DNA of 58,250 bases from Balneolaceae bacterium (GTDB lineage Bacteria > Bacteroidota > Rhodothermia > Balneolales > Cyclonatronaceae). Under the pieces are notes generated by a model that saw nothing but the letters and a program-made list of their open reading frames with translations, did not search any database and was not told the DNA's origin. Both the position numbers and the translations under genes were made by a program. Of the stretch, positions 1 to 9,612 are shown in pieces. Positions within the stretch are counted from its first letter, which is position 1; each line of letters starts with the position of its first letter. The stretch is from assembly GCA_007694035.1 (NCBI GenBank), contig RECM01000139.1, positions 1-58,250 of the forward strand. The letters are read 5' to 3'.

Positions 1-1
1 C

Positions 2-1237
2 GGCCGGCCGTCGAACTGGATCAGGCTGTATGAGGAAGGACGTGTCGCGCGAGGACTAATGGATATGGCTTCGGCAAACAGCATTGTTACCGATTCTGCT
101 GCAGCCGCCTCATCCTGGGGATGCGGAGTTCGCATAGTGAACGGTGCAGTTAATATGGGGCCCGACGGTGAAGAATTCCCCATCCTGCTTCCGATGTTCA
201 GAGATGCCGGCAAGGCCACCGGACTGGTTACCACAACCCGCATCACCCATGCCACACCGGCCGGTTTTTCGGTTCATGCAACTCAGCGCGGGCTCGAAGA
301 TGAGATTGCTGAAAAACAGATTGCCGGCGGTTTTGATGTTCTTCTCGGTGGCGGAAACACCCATTTTGATCCGGCCATCAGGCCCGACGGGAAAGACCTG
401 TACGCGCAGGCCAGCTCTTCGGGCTACTCGATTTTCCGTAACAAAAGTGAGATGCAGGCCTGGAACGAAACAGGAAAAGCCCTGGGAATTTTCCATGACA
501 GCCATGTGCCTTACACCATCGATCATCTGAACACTCCTGAATATCTGGAGAATATTCCGACCCTGGCCGAAATGTCCCGGGCAGCCATCAACCGGTTATC
601 CCGAAACCCGAATGGTTTCATCCTGCAGATCGAAGGCGGGCGCGTGGACCATGCCGCACACAGCACCGATGTGGCCGGACTTATTTTTGATCAGATCGCT
701 TTTGATGACGCGATCGGGGCTGTGATGGAATTTACCGAAAACAGGGACGATACTCTGGTCATTATTACAACCGATCATGGCAATGCCAATCCGGGCCTGA
801 ATGGACAGGGACCCGGTTATAACGATTCGAATACCAATTTCGACAAGATCCGGGATTTCAAATATTCCAATTACTGGATATTGTCCGGTTTAAACCGTGA
901 CAGCAGCATTTCACAAATACAGGAGAGATTTGAGGAGGCAACGAAGCTGCAGGTGAGCAGTCGTCATGCCGGAATTCTGCGCCAGGCGTATCGTGGTGAG
1001 CATCAACCGGTTTACTCCATGATGAGCAGTCCCTGGGCCACCCTGGGTCAGATTCTCGCAGAACACACCTCGGTAAACTGGATAGGTACAGCTCACACCT
1101 CCGATTATGTGGAACTTGCTGCATACGGCCCCGGCAGCGAGGCCATCGGTGCTTTTACCCGCAACACCGATCTGTTCGGGTTAATGAACAGAGCTGCCGG
1201 CATTGAGATACCGGTGTCATCCGCCTATCCGGCCTGA
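2..1237 (+). CDS. Alkaline phosphatase, 5'-truncated by window edge
   Basis: Frame is open to the window edge; translation reads ...EEGRVARGLMDMASANSIVTDSAAAASSWG, with GGGNTHF, EGGRVDHAAHSTD and TTDHGNANPG motifs typical of alkaline phosphatases. Confidence 0.93.
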   Translation, partial: GRPSNWIRLYEEGRVARGLMDMASANSIVTDSAAAASSWGCGVRIVNGAVNMGPDGEEFPILLPMFRDAGKATGLVTTTRITHATPAGFSVHATQRGLEDEIAEKQIAGGFDVLLGGGNTHFDPAIRPDGKDLYAQASSSGYSIFRNKSEMQAWNETGKALGIFHDSHVPYTIDHLNTPEYLENIPTLAEMSRAAINRLSRNPNGFILQIEGGRVDHAAHSTDVAGLIFDQIAFDDAIGAVMEFTENRDDTLVIITTDHGNANPGLNGQGPGYNDSNTNFDKIRDFKYSNYWILSGLNRDSSISQIQERFEEATKLQVSSRHAGILRQAYRGEHQPVYSMMSSPWATLGQILAEHTSVNWIGTAHTSDYVELAAYGPGSEAIGAFTRNTDLFGLMNRAAGIEIPVSSAYPA

Positions 1238-1439
1238 ATGCGATGAATTTTGTTTATTGAGTTTTTTTAGCAGCGCATGCCTGGCCTGAATTGGCTGAAT
1301 TCAGGTTATTGAATTTTTTCAGCAGTGCAAACCTGGCATGAATTGACCGATCTCAGGTTATAGTCGCATTTCAGCAGCATCTGTGCGGCCTGAATTGGCT
1401 GAATTCAGGTTATTGACACATCTCAGCAGCGCCATGCGG
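1232..1439. repeat. Four gapless 52-bp tandem repeat units (starts 1232, 1284, 1336, 1388)
   Basis: Units align without gaps; the first 29 nt (gcctgaattggctgaattcaggttattga) are identical in units 2 and 4; each ends with a ...cagcag... block. Confidence 0.93.
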
Positions 1440-2332
1440 ATGGGTACTGAACGCCGGTGGATCTCCAACTGCAGTTCGGCGTACTGTTGCCGCCCGGCAT
1501 CGGTCTCAATGGGGATGGGGGCGTAGCCGAGTGCGCTCAGGTCGTAGGGGCTCGCCCGCATATCCACATCCCTGGTAAACAGGGCCAGTTCGAACGCGTC
1601 GGCGATCAGGTCACTGCCTGTGAACGGGAACAGCTTGTAGGCCCATTTGTACAGGTCCATATTGGTGTGCAGGCACCCCGACTGTTCATTTTCAATCATG
1701 GTGTCGCGGGTGGGCTGAACCCGGTTCATTGGGCGGGCGGCATCAGTAAAAAAACGGAACGCATCGAAATGCGAGCAGGTGATTGGCCTCGATTCCACAA
1801 AACGGTCCAGATCGTTCTGTGGCATGCGCAGCGGCCACTTCTGGTGCCGGCGTTCATCCGCCTGGTAGACCATAGCCCACTCATGCAGGCCGTAGCAGCC
1901 GAACCGCGGCGGACGGTTTAACGTGGTTTCGAGCAGCCCGGTAACAAACGGCAGTGCGCGCAGCCGGTTTTCTGGCATATCTGCAGGATCGATGTATGCG
2001 CCGCCATGTAACCGGGTAAACGCGTTGTGTTCAAACGGCTCATCCGGGCCGGCATCCTGCAGCAGAATACCCGCTCCGGGCGACCACTGCCGCAGCTTTG
2101 AAGGCCGGAAACTGTAGTACTCAAACAGAAAATCGATAACGGGATGCTTTTGGTTATGCCGCCTGTGTTCGAGATAGTCGCCGATGAGCCCGTCGATGCG
2201 TCGTTCGTGATCGGCAACCATACGCGCCCACTCATCCCGGCTCAGGCTGGTGAGTTCGGTGGTGGTGGTGTTGCTTATAATTCCGGCAGATTTTTCGGGC
2301 ACCGTTTCAACTTTTATACTACATTTGCGCAT
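1358..2332 (-). CDS. Conserved protein of the family often annotated as '3-methyladenine DNA glycosylase' (function uncertain); start codon uncertain
   Basis: Long ORF with HNAFTRLHGGAYIDPADMPENRLRALPFV, HEWAMVYQ and CLHTNMDLYKWAYKL; resembles a conserved family seen with this annotation. A start further downstream (e.g. MVADHERR) is possible because the ORF start overlaps the ubiA-like start. Confidence 0.75.
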   Translation of the reverse strand: MRKCSIKVETVPEKSAGIISNTTTTELTSLSRDEWARMVADHERRIDGLIGDYLEHRRHNQKHPVIDFLFEYYSFRPSKLRQWSPGAGILLQDAGPDEPFEHNAFTRLHGGAYIDPADMPENRLRALPFVTGLLETTLNRPPRFGCYGLHEWAMVYQADERRHQKWPLRMPQNDLDRFVESRPITCSHFDAFRFFTDAARPMNRVQPTRDTMIENEQSGCLHTNMDLYKWAYKLFPFTGSDLIADAFELALFTRDVDMRASPYDLSALGYAPIPIETDAGRQQYAELQLEIHRRSVPIRMALLRCVNNLNSANSGRTDAAEMRL

Positions 2333-3194
2333 GGTTACTGCCCGGCAAATTACCGATTTTCTGCTGCATTTGCGATGGCACTATCAGCTGTTCATCCTGT
2401 CGGGTGGATTTCTGATGGGTGGGCTGTTCAGCGGTGTTCATGATCCTGCCATGTACCTGATGCAGTTCGGCAATGTTCATTTACTGCTTTTTGGCGGTGC
2501 CACGGCCTTCAATTCATGGTACGACAGGGATACCGGCCCTATCGGAGGCCTCAGAAATCCGCCGAAGATGCAGCCGTGGATGCTGCCGGCATCCTGGTTG
2601 CTGCAGATTGCCGGGGCCGTGGCAGCCCTGCTGGCCGGCTGGCTGTTTTTCGGGCTGTATCTGCTGTCCATGCTCTTTTTCTGGCTCTACAGCGCTCCCG
2701 GGCCGCGCTGGAAGGGCCATCCTGTGCGCAGTCTAATCGCGATTGGTGTGAGCACCGGAACCGGATCTTTTTTGATGGGCATTGCGGCTGCCGGGCATGA
2801 GTTTGTTCCACTGCACGTGATCGGCGCATCGGTGGGTGTTGCACTGGTAATTCTGAGCCTGTACCCGCTCTCCCAGGTATACCAGATGGAGGATGACCGG
2901 AACAGGGGCGACCAGACGTTTGCCATCCGTTACGGGCTGACCGGGGTAAGGCGATTCTTTGCCGGGGCCTTTTTCCCCGGGCTGCTCATCCTGGCCCTGG
3001 CGCTGGGTTATGAAGGTCAGCTGGCGATAGCACTGCTGTTGCCCGCTGCCGGTTTGCCAGCCGGCGTGCTGATCGCGGTATTTCTGGGCCGGCTTACCGG
3101 GAAAAGGGAGGAGTATACGTCTGTTATGCGAATCAAGTATCTTACTTCACTTTTGTTCGTTATCTTTATCCTCACCTGCTTCGTGATATTTTGA
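2331..3194 (+). CDS. UbiA family prenyltransferase
   Basis: Multi-TM protein with FNSWYDRDTGPIGG and YQMEDDRNRGDQTFAIRYG, i.e. two Asp-rich UbiA motifs; ATG at 2331 (MVTARQITDF) is a likelier start than the ORF-track start at 2250. Confidence 0.85.
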   Translation: MVTARQITDFLLHLRWHYQLFILSGGFLMGGLFSGVHDPAMYLMQFGNVHLLLFGGATAFNSWYDRDTGPIGGLRNPPKMQPWMLPASWLLQIAGAVAALLAGWLFFGLYLLSMLFFWLYSAPGPRWKGHPVRSLIAIGVSTGTGSFLMGIAAAGHEFVPLHVIGASVGVALVILSLYPLSQVYQMEDDRNRGDQTFAIRYGLTGVRRFFAGAFFPGLLILALALGYEGQLAIALLLPAAGLPAGVLIAVFLGRLTGKREEYTSVMRIKYLTSLLFVIFILTCFVIF

Positions 3195-3284
3195 TGATAA
3201 TCTGTTGATTGTTTGTTGATTCAGGTTGCGCTACAGACAGGTATTATTGATGTGCGAATGAAATAAATACGCCCGCTGTTCCTA

Positions 3285-3350
3285 TATAGAATAGTATTGA
3301 TATAGAATAGTATTGAGAGGATAATCTGGAATAGTATTAGAGGATAATTT
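3285..3350. repeat. Short direct repeats (tatagaatagtattga x2 plus a related third copy) in a 5' leader
   Basis: Exact 16-bp repeat at 3285-3300 and 3301-3316; 'gaatagtattgagaggataat' at about 3305-3325 resembles 'gaatagtattagaggataat' at about 3329-3348. Confidence 0.85.
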
Positions 3351-3351
3351 T

Positions 3352-3981
3352 TTGACAACTATAACATCTGCAGACCATCCCGTAACAAGGGATGTGCTTG
3401 ATCAGGCCATAAGCTACGATCAGTTCCGGGCCTTAACCGACCGGCTGCTCACCGCGAATAAAACCACGGGCAACAACCACAGTGAAGCAATGCTGCACTA
3501 CACCCGTATGAACGTTCACCGCATGAAACGGCTCGACAAAGGGCCTGACCTGATACCCGGCCTCCTGGAACTTCTGAAACCGGCAGACCGCAAAATGTAC
3601 TGGCTTGTTCTTGTGGAAGCCTGGTGTGGCGATGTGGCTCAGAACCTGCCGGTAATTGCAAGGATGGCCGGTGCATCAGACCGTATTCAGCTCGGTCTTC
3701 TGATGAGGGATGAACATCCTGATATTATTGATGCTTTTCTGACCAACGGTGGGCGGGCTATTCCGAAACTGATCGCATTCGACGCCGAAACCCTGGAAAT
3801 CATGTTCACATGGGGCCCGAGGCCTCAGGCGGTGCAGGATCTGTCGTTAAAACTGAAATCGGAAGGCCTGCCATATAATGAGGCGGCTGTAATGGTGCAT
3901 GGCTGGTACGCCAAAGATAAAACCCTGAGTTTGCAGAACGAGTTTGCCGGCCTGCTTGAAACCCTGCTGGCGCCTATTTGA
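3352..3981 (+). CDS. Thioredoxin family protein (TTG start)
   Basis: MYWLVLVEAWCGDVAQNLPVIARMAG is a thioredoxin-fold segment with a modified active site; RBS-like agagga lies upstream of TTG. Confidence 0.8.
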   Translation: MTTITSADHPVTRDVLDQAISYDQFRALTDRLLTANKTTGNNHSEAMLHYTRMNVHRMKRLDKGPDLIPGLLELLKPADRKMYWLVLVEAWCGDVAQNLPVIARMAGASDRIQLGLLMRDEHPDIIDAFLTNGGRAIPKLIAFDAETLEIMFTWGPRPQAVQDLSLKLKSEGLPYNEAAVMVHGWYAKDKTLSLQNEFAGLLETLLAPI

Positions 3982-5161
3982 TCAGGGTCATTCGCCGCAC
4001 AGCCGATATGGCGCCTGATCCATCTTCGGGCACTACCCGCATGCGGTACAGATAGATACCGCTGGCCACATTGCTTCCGTCGAACAGGGCCGTATGGAGA
4101 CCGCTGCCGAAGCGGGTTCCGTTGGCGAGCGTGGTTATGTGCTGACCGTTTACAGAGTAAACATCCAGATACACGCTGCCGGGCCTGTCGAGATTGAAAC
4201 GGATACTGGTGGATGGATTGAACGGGTTCGGATAATTCTGCAGCAGTTCAAAACGGCCGGCCACATCGCCTCCGGCATCGGCGATGGATGTTCCTGTTGA
4301 AAAACCCGTCATTGTTGATTCATTTCCGGGAATCGTGAACAGGTATTCGTCCAGTTGCGTGGTGAGAACCGTTGCGGTTGCCCTCACCTCGTATACCTCA
4401 GAAAACCGGTAAACCAGCCCGAGACCTTCGGAGTACTCATTTCGGATTTCGTAATCGCGGATCAGGGGCAGGGTGATTGTCTGCTGAGAGCCGAAGATCA
4501 GATAATATACCACGGCAGTCAGATCGATTACGGTTGTATAAACCTCCACATCAACCTCGCCGAATGCCAGGCTGCGGGTTTCATTTTCCCCGCGGATACC
4601 GGATATGGTCACAAATACATCCATGGTATCCCTCGGTTCGGCGAATGACGGGAAAGCCGATTTAAGGTCTTCGGTCAGCGGCACTTTCAGCATAAAATCC
4701 GAAACCGGCCACTCGCCTCCGGGCTCGATGTCAGTTCTCACGAAACCAACCCATGACTGTTCAAACTCAAGCGATTCGGCGTCAATTTCTTCGGGCAGCA
4801 ATCCGCTTATTGCACTGCGGATATCGGTGAGCAGGGTGTCGCCGTGGGCCCTGATCTGGTATGTGCTTCCGGGATCGCGCCGAATGGTATATGTGAAATC
4901 GCCATCAGCATCCTGGATGTTATCGAGGAATTCCTGATAGGTATACAAAAAGTCATTCCCGGCGCTGTCGGTCTGCACGGCATCGAATGTCCACGAGGAG
5001 CCTGTAATGTTCGGCAACAGTGCAGGGGCCCCGTTTTGGGCATAGGCTGCCGGCAGGGAAATCAGCAGGGAAATTAGCAGTGCAATAGCCGGTATGGTAA
5101 TAAATTTGAGCATCAGCAATTGTAATTCATTGGTATTAAATATGCCATTCGGCTTATGCAC
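3974..5161 (-). CDS. Secreted protein with T9SS type A C-terminal sorting domain
   Basis: N-terminal hydrophobic signal; C-terminus FELLQNYPNPFNPSTSIRFNLDRPGSVYLDVYSVNGQ...GIYLYRMRV...RRMTLIK. Confidence 0.88.
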   Translation of the reverse strand: MHKPNGIFNTNELQLLMLKFITIPAIALLISLLISLPAAYAQNGAPALLPNITGSSWTFDAVQTDSAGNDFLYTYQEFLDNIQDADGDFTYTIRRDPGSTYQIRAHGDTLLTDIRSAISGLLPEEIDAESLEFEQSWVGFVRTDIEPGGEWPVSDFMLKVPLTEDLKSAFPSFAEPRDTMDVFVTISGIRGENETRSLAFGEVDVEVYTTVIDLTAVVYYLIFGSQQTITLPLIRDYEIRNEYSEGLGLVYRFSEVYEVRATATVLTTQLDEYLFTIPGNESTMTGFSTGTSIADAGGDVAGRFELLQNYPNPFNPSTSIRFNLDRPGSVYLDVYSVNGQHITTLANGTRFGSGLHTALFDGSNVASGIYLYRMRVVPEDGSGAISAVRRMTLIK

Positions 5162-5248
5162 CCATCAAACAGTTTCTCTGTATAATGGCTGCATCTTATG
5201 ATCGCCAGATTTGACGCCTTACTGACAGTCAAAACCGGATTCTGCAAT

Positions 5249-7915
5249 CTATTTCAACAGCATCAGTTTACGGATCTTGGTACTTTCACTATAGTTTGCC
5301 GATATCGGGTTCATTGTGAGGCGGTAGAAATAGACACCGCTCGCAAACCCGTTGGAAAAGTTAACCGGTACATTGTTTCGCCCGGCCTGGTACCGCCGGT
5401 TCCGGAAGATGTCGGCAACCCTGCGGCCGGTCACATCATAGATCTCGAGGGTTACGTTGCTTTCAGTCGGGAGCACAAAACTGAAGGTAGTGGACGCGTT
5501 GAATGGATTGGGGTAGTTCTGAAGAAGTTGAAACTCGGGGGGAGCAAGGCTCAGTTCAGCGATGTTGCTTTCAACCGAACCTGCAAAATTACTAACAATA
5601 ACGGAATAAAAGCCCACATTGGCCTGGGTTATATTGTTCAGGTTCAGTGTTTTACCATTCGCACCGGGTATGCTTTCGCCGTCTTTTCTCCACTGTATAA
5701 ACGGCGTGGGAAAACCTGTAAAATCGACACTGAACGAAACATCGCGCCCGATAGACGAGAAAACCGTCTGAGGTTGTGTTGTGATTACAGGGGCCTGGGA
5801 GGGCCCGTCGTAACGGCCGGCAAGATTCACCGAGGCGAGGAAGTTGTTATTGCTGCTGTATCTGAACCAGCCAGCCTGTGAAACCGATGGCGGATTGATG
5901 AAGAGGCGGGATCTGGCCGGGAAGTAGTTGGTGTCGGTGGTATTAGTGGAACCTGCATCCAGCAGAAACTCGATCCGCGCGGCTCCGCCGTTATTGATCA
6001 CTTCGAAGGTGATGTGGTACTGACTGCCCGACTCGACCCTCCAGTTCTGGCCTGAAACATCGATCACGTTGCTGCCCCGTGCCAGGTTGCCCATGGGAAT
6101 ATCAATACTGCTGGTGAATGGGCCGGGGATGAACTCTCCGGATGCGGGTTGTGTACCTCCAAACCAGATCCGGAGATCACCGTCGGGTATAAGGCCGGAA
6201 TCCCGGTTGTTAATAATAAACTGAACACTGCTGATGTCGGAAGAGATATTGGGGCTGATGCGCAGGCTGTAGGCCTGAATGCCTTCGCGGTCGGTATTGC
6301 CCGGGTCGCCGGGCAGCTCGGCGAAAAATGCAGCCCCGGCGCTGTAGTTTAGCGTTTCAATAGCATATGGCAGGGAGGTCCAGTTACTGGTAAAGCTGTA
6401 GCTGCGCTGGCCCGGCGAGACTTCTGATCCCTGCGCCCGGGTGTTGGCGGCAACCAGGGCAACCGATGTGAATTCGCCGTTTAACTGGTGGTTGCCTGGC
6501 TGAATGCGTGTTACCGAAGAGGCTCCCCCGTTGAACGGTTTGGTGATCAGATGAAAGACAATGCCATCGTCACCATCCAGCGAAAATTGCAGGTTTTCGG
6601 CAGCTATCCATTCCACATACTCCACACCGCCATAGTTCACAGTACGGTTGCCCTCACCGCTGGTCTGCCCCGGCAGGAAGGGTACAGTGCCAAAGGGTAC
6701 ACTTACGTTGCTGCGGCGGACATCCTCATAGCCAAATCGCGAGCCGTTTATCGAGGAATCGTTCACCCAGTTGGCCGTGTGGAATTCACCTATCACATCC
6801 TCGAAATTGAGGCCCGATGACGTCAGGGCAGATTCATAGGCCATTCTGCCGGATTGTGTTGCCCGTGTTATACGCCCGGTTTCGTGCGGGCCGACCCTCT
6901 CGGCGATGTAGCTGTGCAGCAGCGATGCCCGCTGATAATCCTTGAGCACATCAGCAGAACCGGAGCGCCAGGTGTAGAGCACGCGGTTGAGCTCTGCAGG
7001 TTCGGAGAGGTAGGCGGGCCCGCGCCCGGGAAATCCGTTCAGCAATTCTGCCCACTCAGACTGCCCTTCGTTCATAAACGTGTTGAGCGATCCGTAGTTG
7101 GCATGTATCAGATGCTGGTATTCGTGGGCCAGTACACTGAGCGCCCGCGAAGGGTTAGCCGGCCTGCCCTGCGTGTAGATACCGGGTAGGGCGTCAATAT
7201 AGATAATGTCGGCCGCGTTGCTGTTTGCGTTATTGACATTCAGGTCAACCGGGTCGAAAAAACCGGCAGTGAAAGAGCCGCCCTCCGCTTCCGTCCAGCC
7301 GTCTTTTACATCCACAACAAGTACATTCAGATAACCGGAACCGTCTATGTTTGGCGGATTGCCGAAAATTTCCTGGTTGATTTCAACCACACCCTTCTCG
7401 GGGAAATACGACAGGGGGTTGGTTCTCGATTCGAGAGTTACCATCATCTGGTCGACCACATCCTGCGTAACCTTGTTCTCTCCGAACTGGTCGTTGGCAA
7501 CCCAGATATAGGTGAGTTCACCTTTGGCCCGAAGGGTGAACTGAACGGTATCCCAGGTATTCTGGCTGGAGGGATTTGAGAGATTCCTCACCCTGAATGT
7601 GCGGGATGCACCAACCTCGTACTGTGTTACGGTCTGATCCTCCAGTATTCCGGTATCATCATTTTCACGCAGTTCCCGCCATTCATAGTACTGGCGCAGT
7701 GCTTCCATCCCCTCTTCGCTGCTGATCAGGCCGATCGTTGTGCATACGAGCGGGTCTTCATCATTGCTGTGATCATGAACGTGGTTGAGGGAGTGTATCC
7801 CTTCGATACCGGGGGATGGCTGGTGTATGGTCTGTGCCTGCAGGCTGAGTGTGATGCCAAGTGCAAGCACGGGCAGCAGGAGCAGTTTACAGATAAATCT
7901 ATTGGTCATTTTCAA
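5249..7915 (-). CDS. T9SS-exported zinc metallopeptidase with Ig-like domain
   Basis: HEYQHLIHANYGSLNTFMNEGQSEWAELL (HExxH plus downstream Glu), Ig-like segment PVITTQPQTVFSSIGRDVSFSVDFTGFPTPFIQWRKDG, T9SS tail LLQNYPNPFNASTTFSFVLP...RKLMLLK. Confidence 0.88.
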   Translation of the reverse strand: MKMTNRFICKLLLLPVLALGITLSLQAQTIHQPSPGIEGIHSLNHVHDHSNDEDPLVCTTIGLISSEEGMEALRQYYEWRELRENDDTGILEDQTVTQYEVGASRTFRVRNLSNPSSQNTWDTVQFTLRAKGELTYIWVANDQFGENKVTQDVVDQMMVTLESRTNPLSYFPEKGVVEINQEIFGNPPNIDGSGYLNVLVVDVKDGWTEAEGGSFTAGFFDPVDLNVNNANSNAADIIYIDALPGIYTQGRPANPSRALSVLAHEYQHLIHANYGSLNTFMNEGQSEWAELLNGFPGRGPAYLSEPAELNRVLYTWRSGSADVLKDYQRASLLHSYIAERVGPHETGRITRATQSGRMAYESALTSSGLNFEDVIGEFHTANWVNDSSINGSRFGYEDVRRSNVSVPFGTVPFLPGQTSGEGNRTVNYGGVEYVEWIAAENLQFSLDGDDGIVFHLITKPFNGGASSVTRIQPGNHQLNGEFTSVALVAANTRAQGSEVSPGQRSYSFTSNWTSLPYAIETLNYSAGAAFFAELPGDPGNTDREGIQAYSLRISPNISSDISSVQFIINNRDSGLIPDGDLRIWFGGTQPASGEFIPGPFTSSIDIPMGNLARGSNVIDVSGQNWRVESGSQYHITFEVINNGGAARIEFLLDAGSTNTTDTNYFPARSRLFINPPSVSQAGWFRYSSNNNFLASVNLAGRYDGPSQAPVITTQPQTVFSSIGRDVSFSVDFTGFPTPFIQWRKDGESIPGANGKTLNLNNITQANVGFYSVIVSNFAGSVESNIAELSLAPPEFQLLQNYPNPFNASTTFSFVLPTESNVTLEIYDVTGRRVADIFRNRRYQAGRNNVPVNFSNGFASGVYFYRLTMNPISANYSESTKIRKLMLLK

Positions 7916-8198
7916 TCCATTGGTAAGATGTTACCCTGATGAAAAGGGCTCTCTTGCCCGACCAGTCATCCTGATAGACACGGCCGGTAACAACGACTCT
8001 TTTTCCGGCATTTGATGCCATATCACTCTTCACTTCGTCGGATACACTGAGAAAATAGCGCTTGTTGTTCTCATCATAAAGCGCAGGAACCGAAAAAGGT
8101 TCATTTCCGACAAAAATTATTCCGCCTTCCACCGTGATTTCCGGGCAGGGCGGACCGGGGATGGCAGCCGTCATTATTATTAGAAGTAAAAAGATCAT
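7899..8198 (-). CDS. Small exported hypothetical protein overlapping the metallopeptidase start
   Basis: 99 aa, hydrophobic N-terminus, PCPEITVEGGIIFVGNEPFSVPALYDENNKRYFL...GKRVVVTGRVYQDDWSGKRALFIRV; overlaps the next gene by 17 bp in the same direction. Confidence 0.65.
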   Translation of the reverse strand: MIFLLLIIMTAAIPGPPCPEITVEGGIIFVGNEPFSVPALYDENNKRYFLSVSDEVKSDMASNAGKRVVVTGRVYQDDWSGKRALFIRVTSYQWIENDQ

Positions 8199-8314
8199 AT
8201 TTCAGAACGTATAACTGACAAAATCGGTTTTTGTTACCGCGGCTAAAAGATTGTAACGTAGATGTTATGCTTTTCTGTGCTGAAGGTACAGTTTCTTATC
8301 TTTATTACGATACC

Positions 8315-9529
8315 ATGAACAATCGCAATTCAAACCGGGAGTCATTTTACGGCCACATCGCGCAGACAAGCGATGCCCCGATGGGTCTGGAGATCAGCCA
8401 CGCCGAGGGCCCCTGGCTGTATACAACCGACGGACGCCGCTATGTCGATTTTATCTCGGGCATTGCGGTCAGTTCGCTGGGCCACCGGCATCCCGAGGTG
8501 GTGGATGCGATCAGGGAACAGCTCGACCGCCACCTGCATGTTATGGTGTACGGGGAGTTCATCCAGAAACCCCAGGCTGAATTTGCCTCCCTGCTCACAT
8601 CCTTGCTGCCCTCTTCGCTCGACCGCATCTACCTGGTGAACAGCGGTACCGAAGCTAATGAGGGAGCGCTGAAACTGGCCAAAAAGCACACCGGCCGATC
8701 AGGGCTTGTGGCTTTCCGGAACAGTTACCACGGCGATACACACGGATCGCTCAGCGTAACCGGCCGCGATATCTACCGCGATCCCTACCTGCCTTTGCTT
8801 CCGGAAGTAACCTTTCTTGATTTCAACGATCCCGCGGGGCTCGAATCTATAGGCAGGGATACCGCGGCCGTGATCCTCGAACCAATTCAGGGCGAGGGGG
8901 GCATTATAGAAGCCGATCCGGAATGGCTGAAAATGGTAAGAGCGCGCTGCAATGAAACCGGCAGCCTGCTCATTTTTGATGAAATCCAGTCGGGTTTCGG
9001 GCGCACGGGCAAGCTGTTCGCATTCATGCACTACGGCGTGGTCCCCGACATCCTCTGCATGGCCAAAGCCATGGGCGGAGGGTTGCCGATCGGCGGATTT
9101 GCATCATCCGGCGCAATTTTTGAGGCGTTTAAGCACGACCCGCCCCTTAACCATGTTACCACCTTCGGAGGGCATCCGCTCAGCTGTGCGGCCGCTCTGG
9201 CCAATCTTCAGGTGCTGCTCCGGCCCGGTGTGATGGACCGGGCTGCGGCCATTGAAAAGCGGGTAAAGGAAACGATCCGCGGCAAGGGCGTTGTTGAGGT
9301 AAGAGGCAAAGGGGCCATGCTGGGGATGCAGCTTGAAAATTTCGACATCACCCGTAAAACCGTAGAATATGCCCTCGAAAGGGGTGTACTGCTGGGCTGG
9401 ACCCTGCACTCAAGTACCCTGGTGAGGCTGGCCCCGCCGCTGATAATTGACGACGATCTGCTCAACGAGGTGCTTCAGATCATTCTGGAGAGCCTTGCCA
9501 GGGCACATCTGTCTGTCGGGCAAACATAA
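8315..9529 (+). CDS. Class III aminotransferase (acetylornithine aminotransferase-like)
   Basis: LVNSGTEANEGALKLAKKHTGR, FRNSYHGDTHGSLSVTG, LIFDEIQSGFGRTGKLFA, CMAKAMGGGLPIGGF; in-frame ATG at 8315 preferred over 8231. Confidence 0.9.
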   Translation: MNNRNSNRESFYGHIAQTSDAPMGLEISHAEGPWLYTTDGRRYVDFISGIAVSSLGHRHPEVVDAIREQLDRHLHVMVYGEFIQKPQAEFASLLTSLLPSSLDRIYLVNSGTEANEGALKLAKKHTGRSGLVAFRNSYHGDTHGSLSVTGRDIYRDPYLPLLPEVTFLDFNDPAGLESIGRDTAAVILEPIQGEGGIIEADPEWLKMVRARCNETGSLLIFDEIQSGFGRTGKLFAFMHYGVVPDILCMAKAMGGGLPIGGFASSGAIFEAFKHDPPLNHVTTFGGHPLSCAAALANLQVLLRPGVMDRAAAIEKRVKETIRGKGVVEVRGKGAMLGMQLENFDITRKTVEYALERGVLLGWTLHSSTLVRLAPPLIIDDDLLNEVLQIILESLARAHLSVGQT

Positions 9530-9612
9530 AACGATACAACTATACCCGATGAATGAACAGTGAGGTAACTAAATCTGTGTTGAAAAGGCATAAAGGAAAG
9601 TGCCCCGGTTAT

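Noticed and set aside
1457-1921. 154-aa plus-strand ORF
   Set aside because: Antisense to the conserved 1358-2332 minus-strand protein.
5198-5881. 227-aa plus-strand ORF opposite the T9SS metallopeptidase
   Set aside because: Overlaps the Ig/T9SS coding region; no family resemblance.
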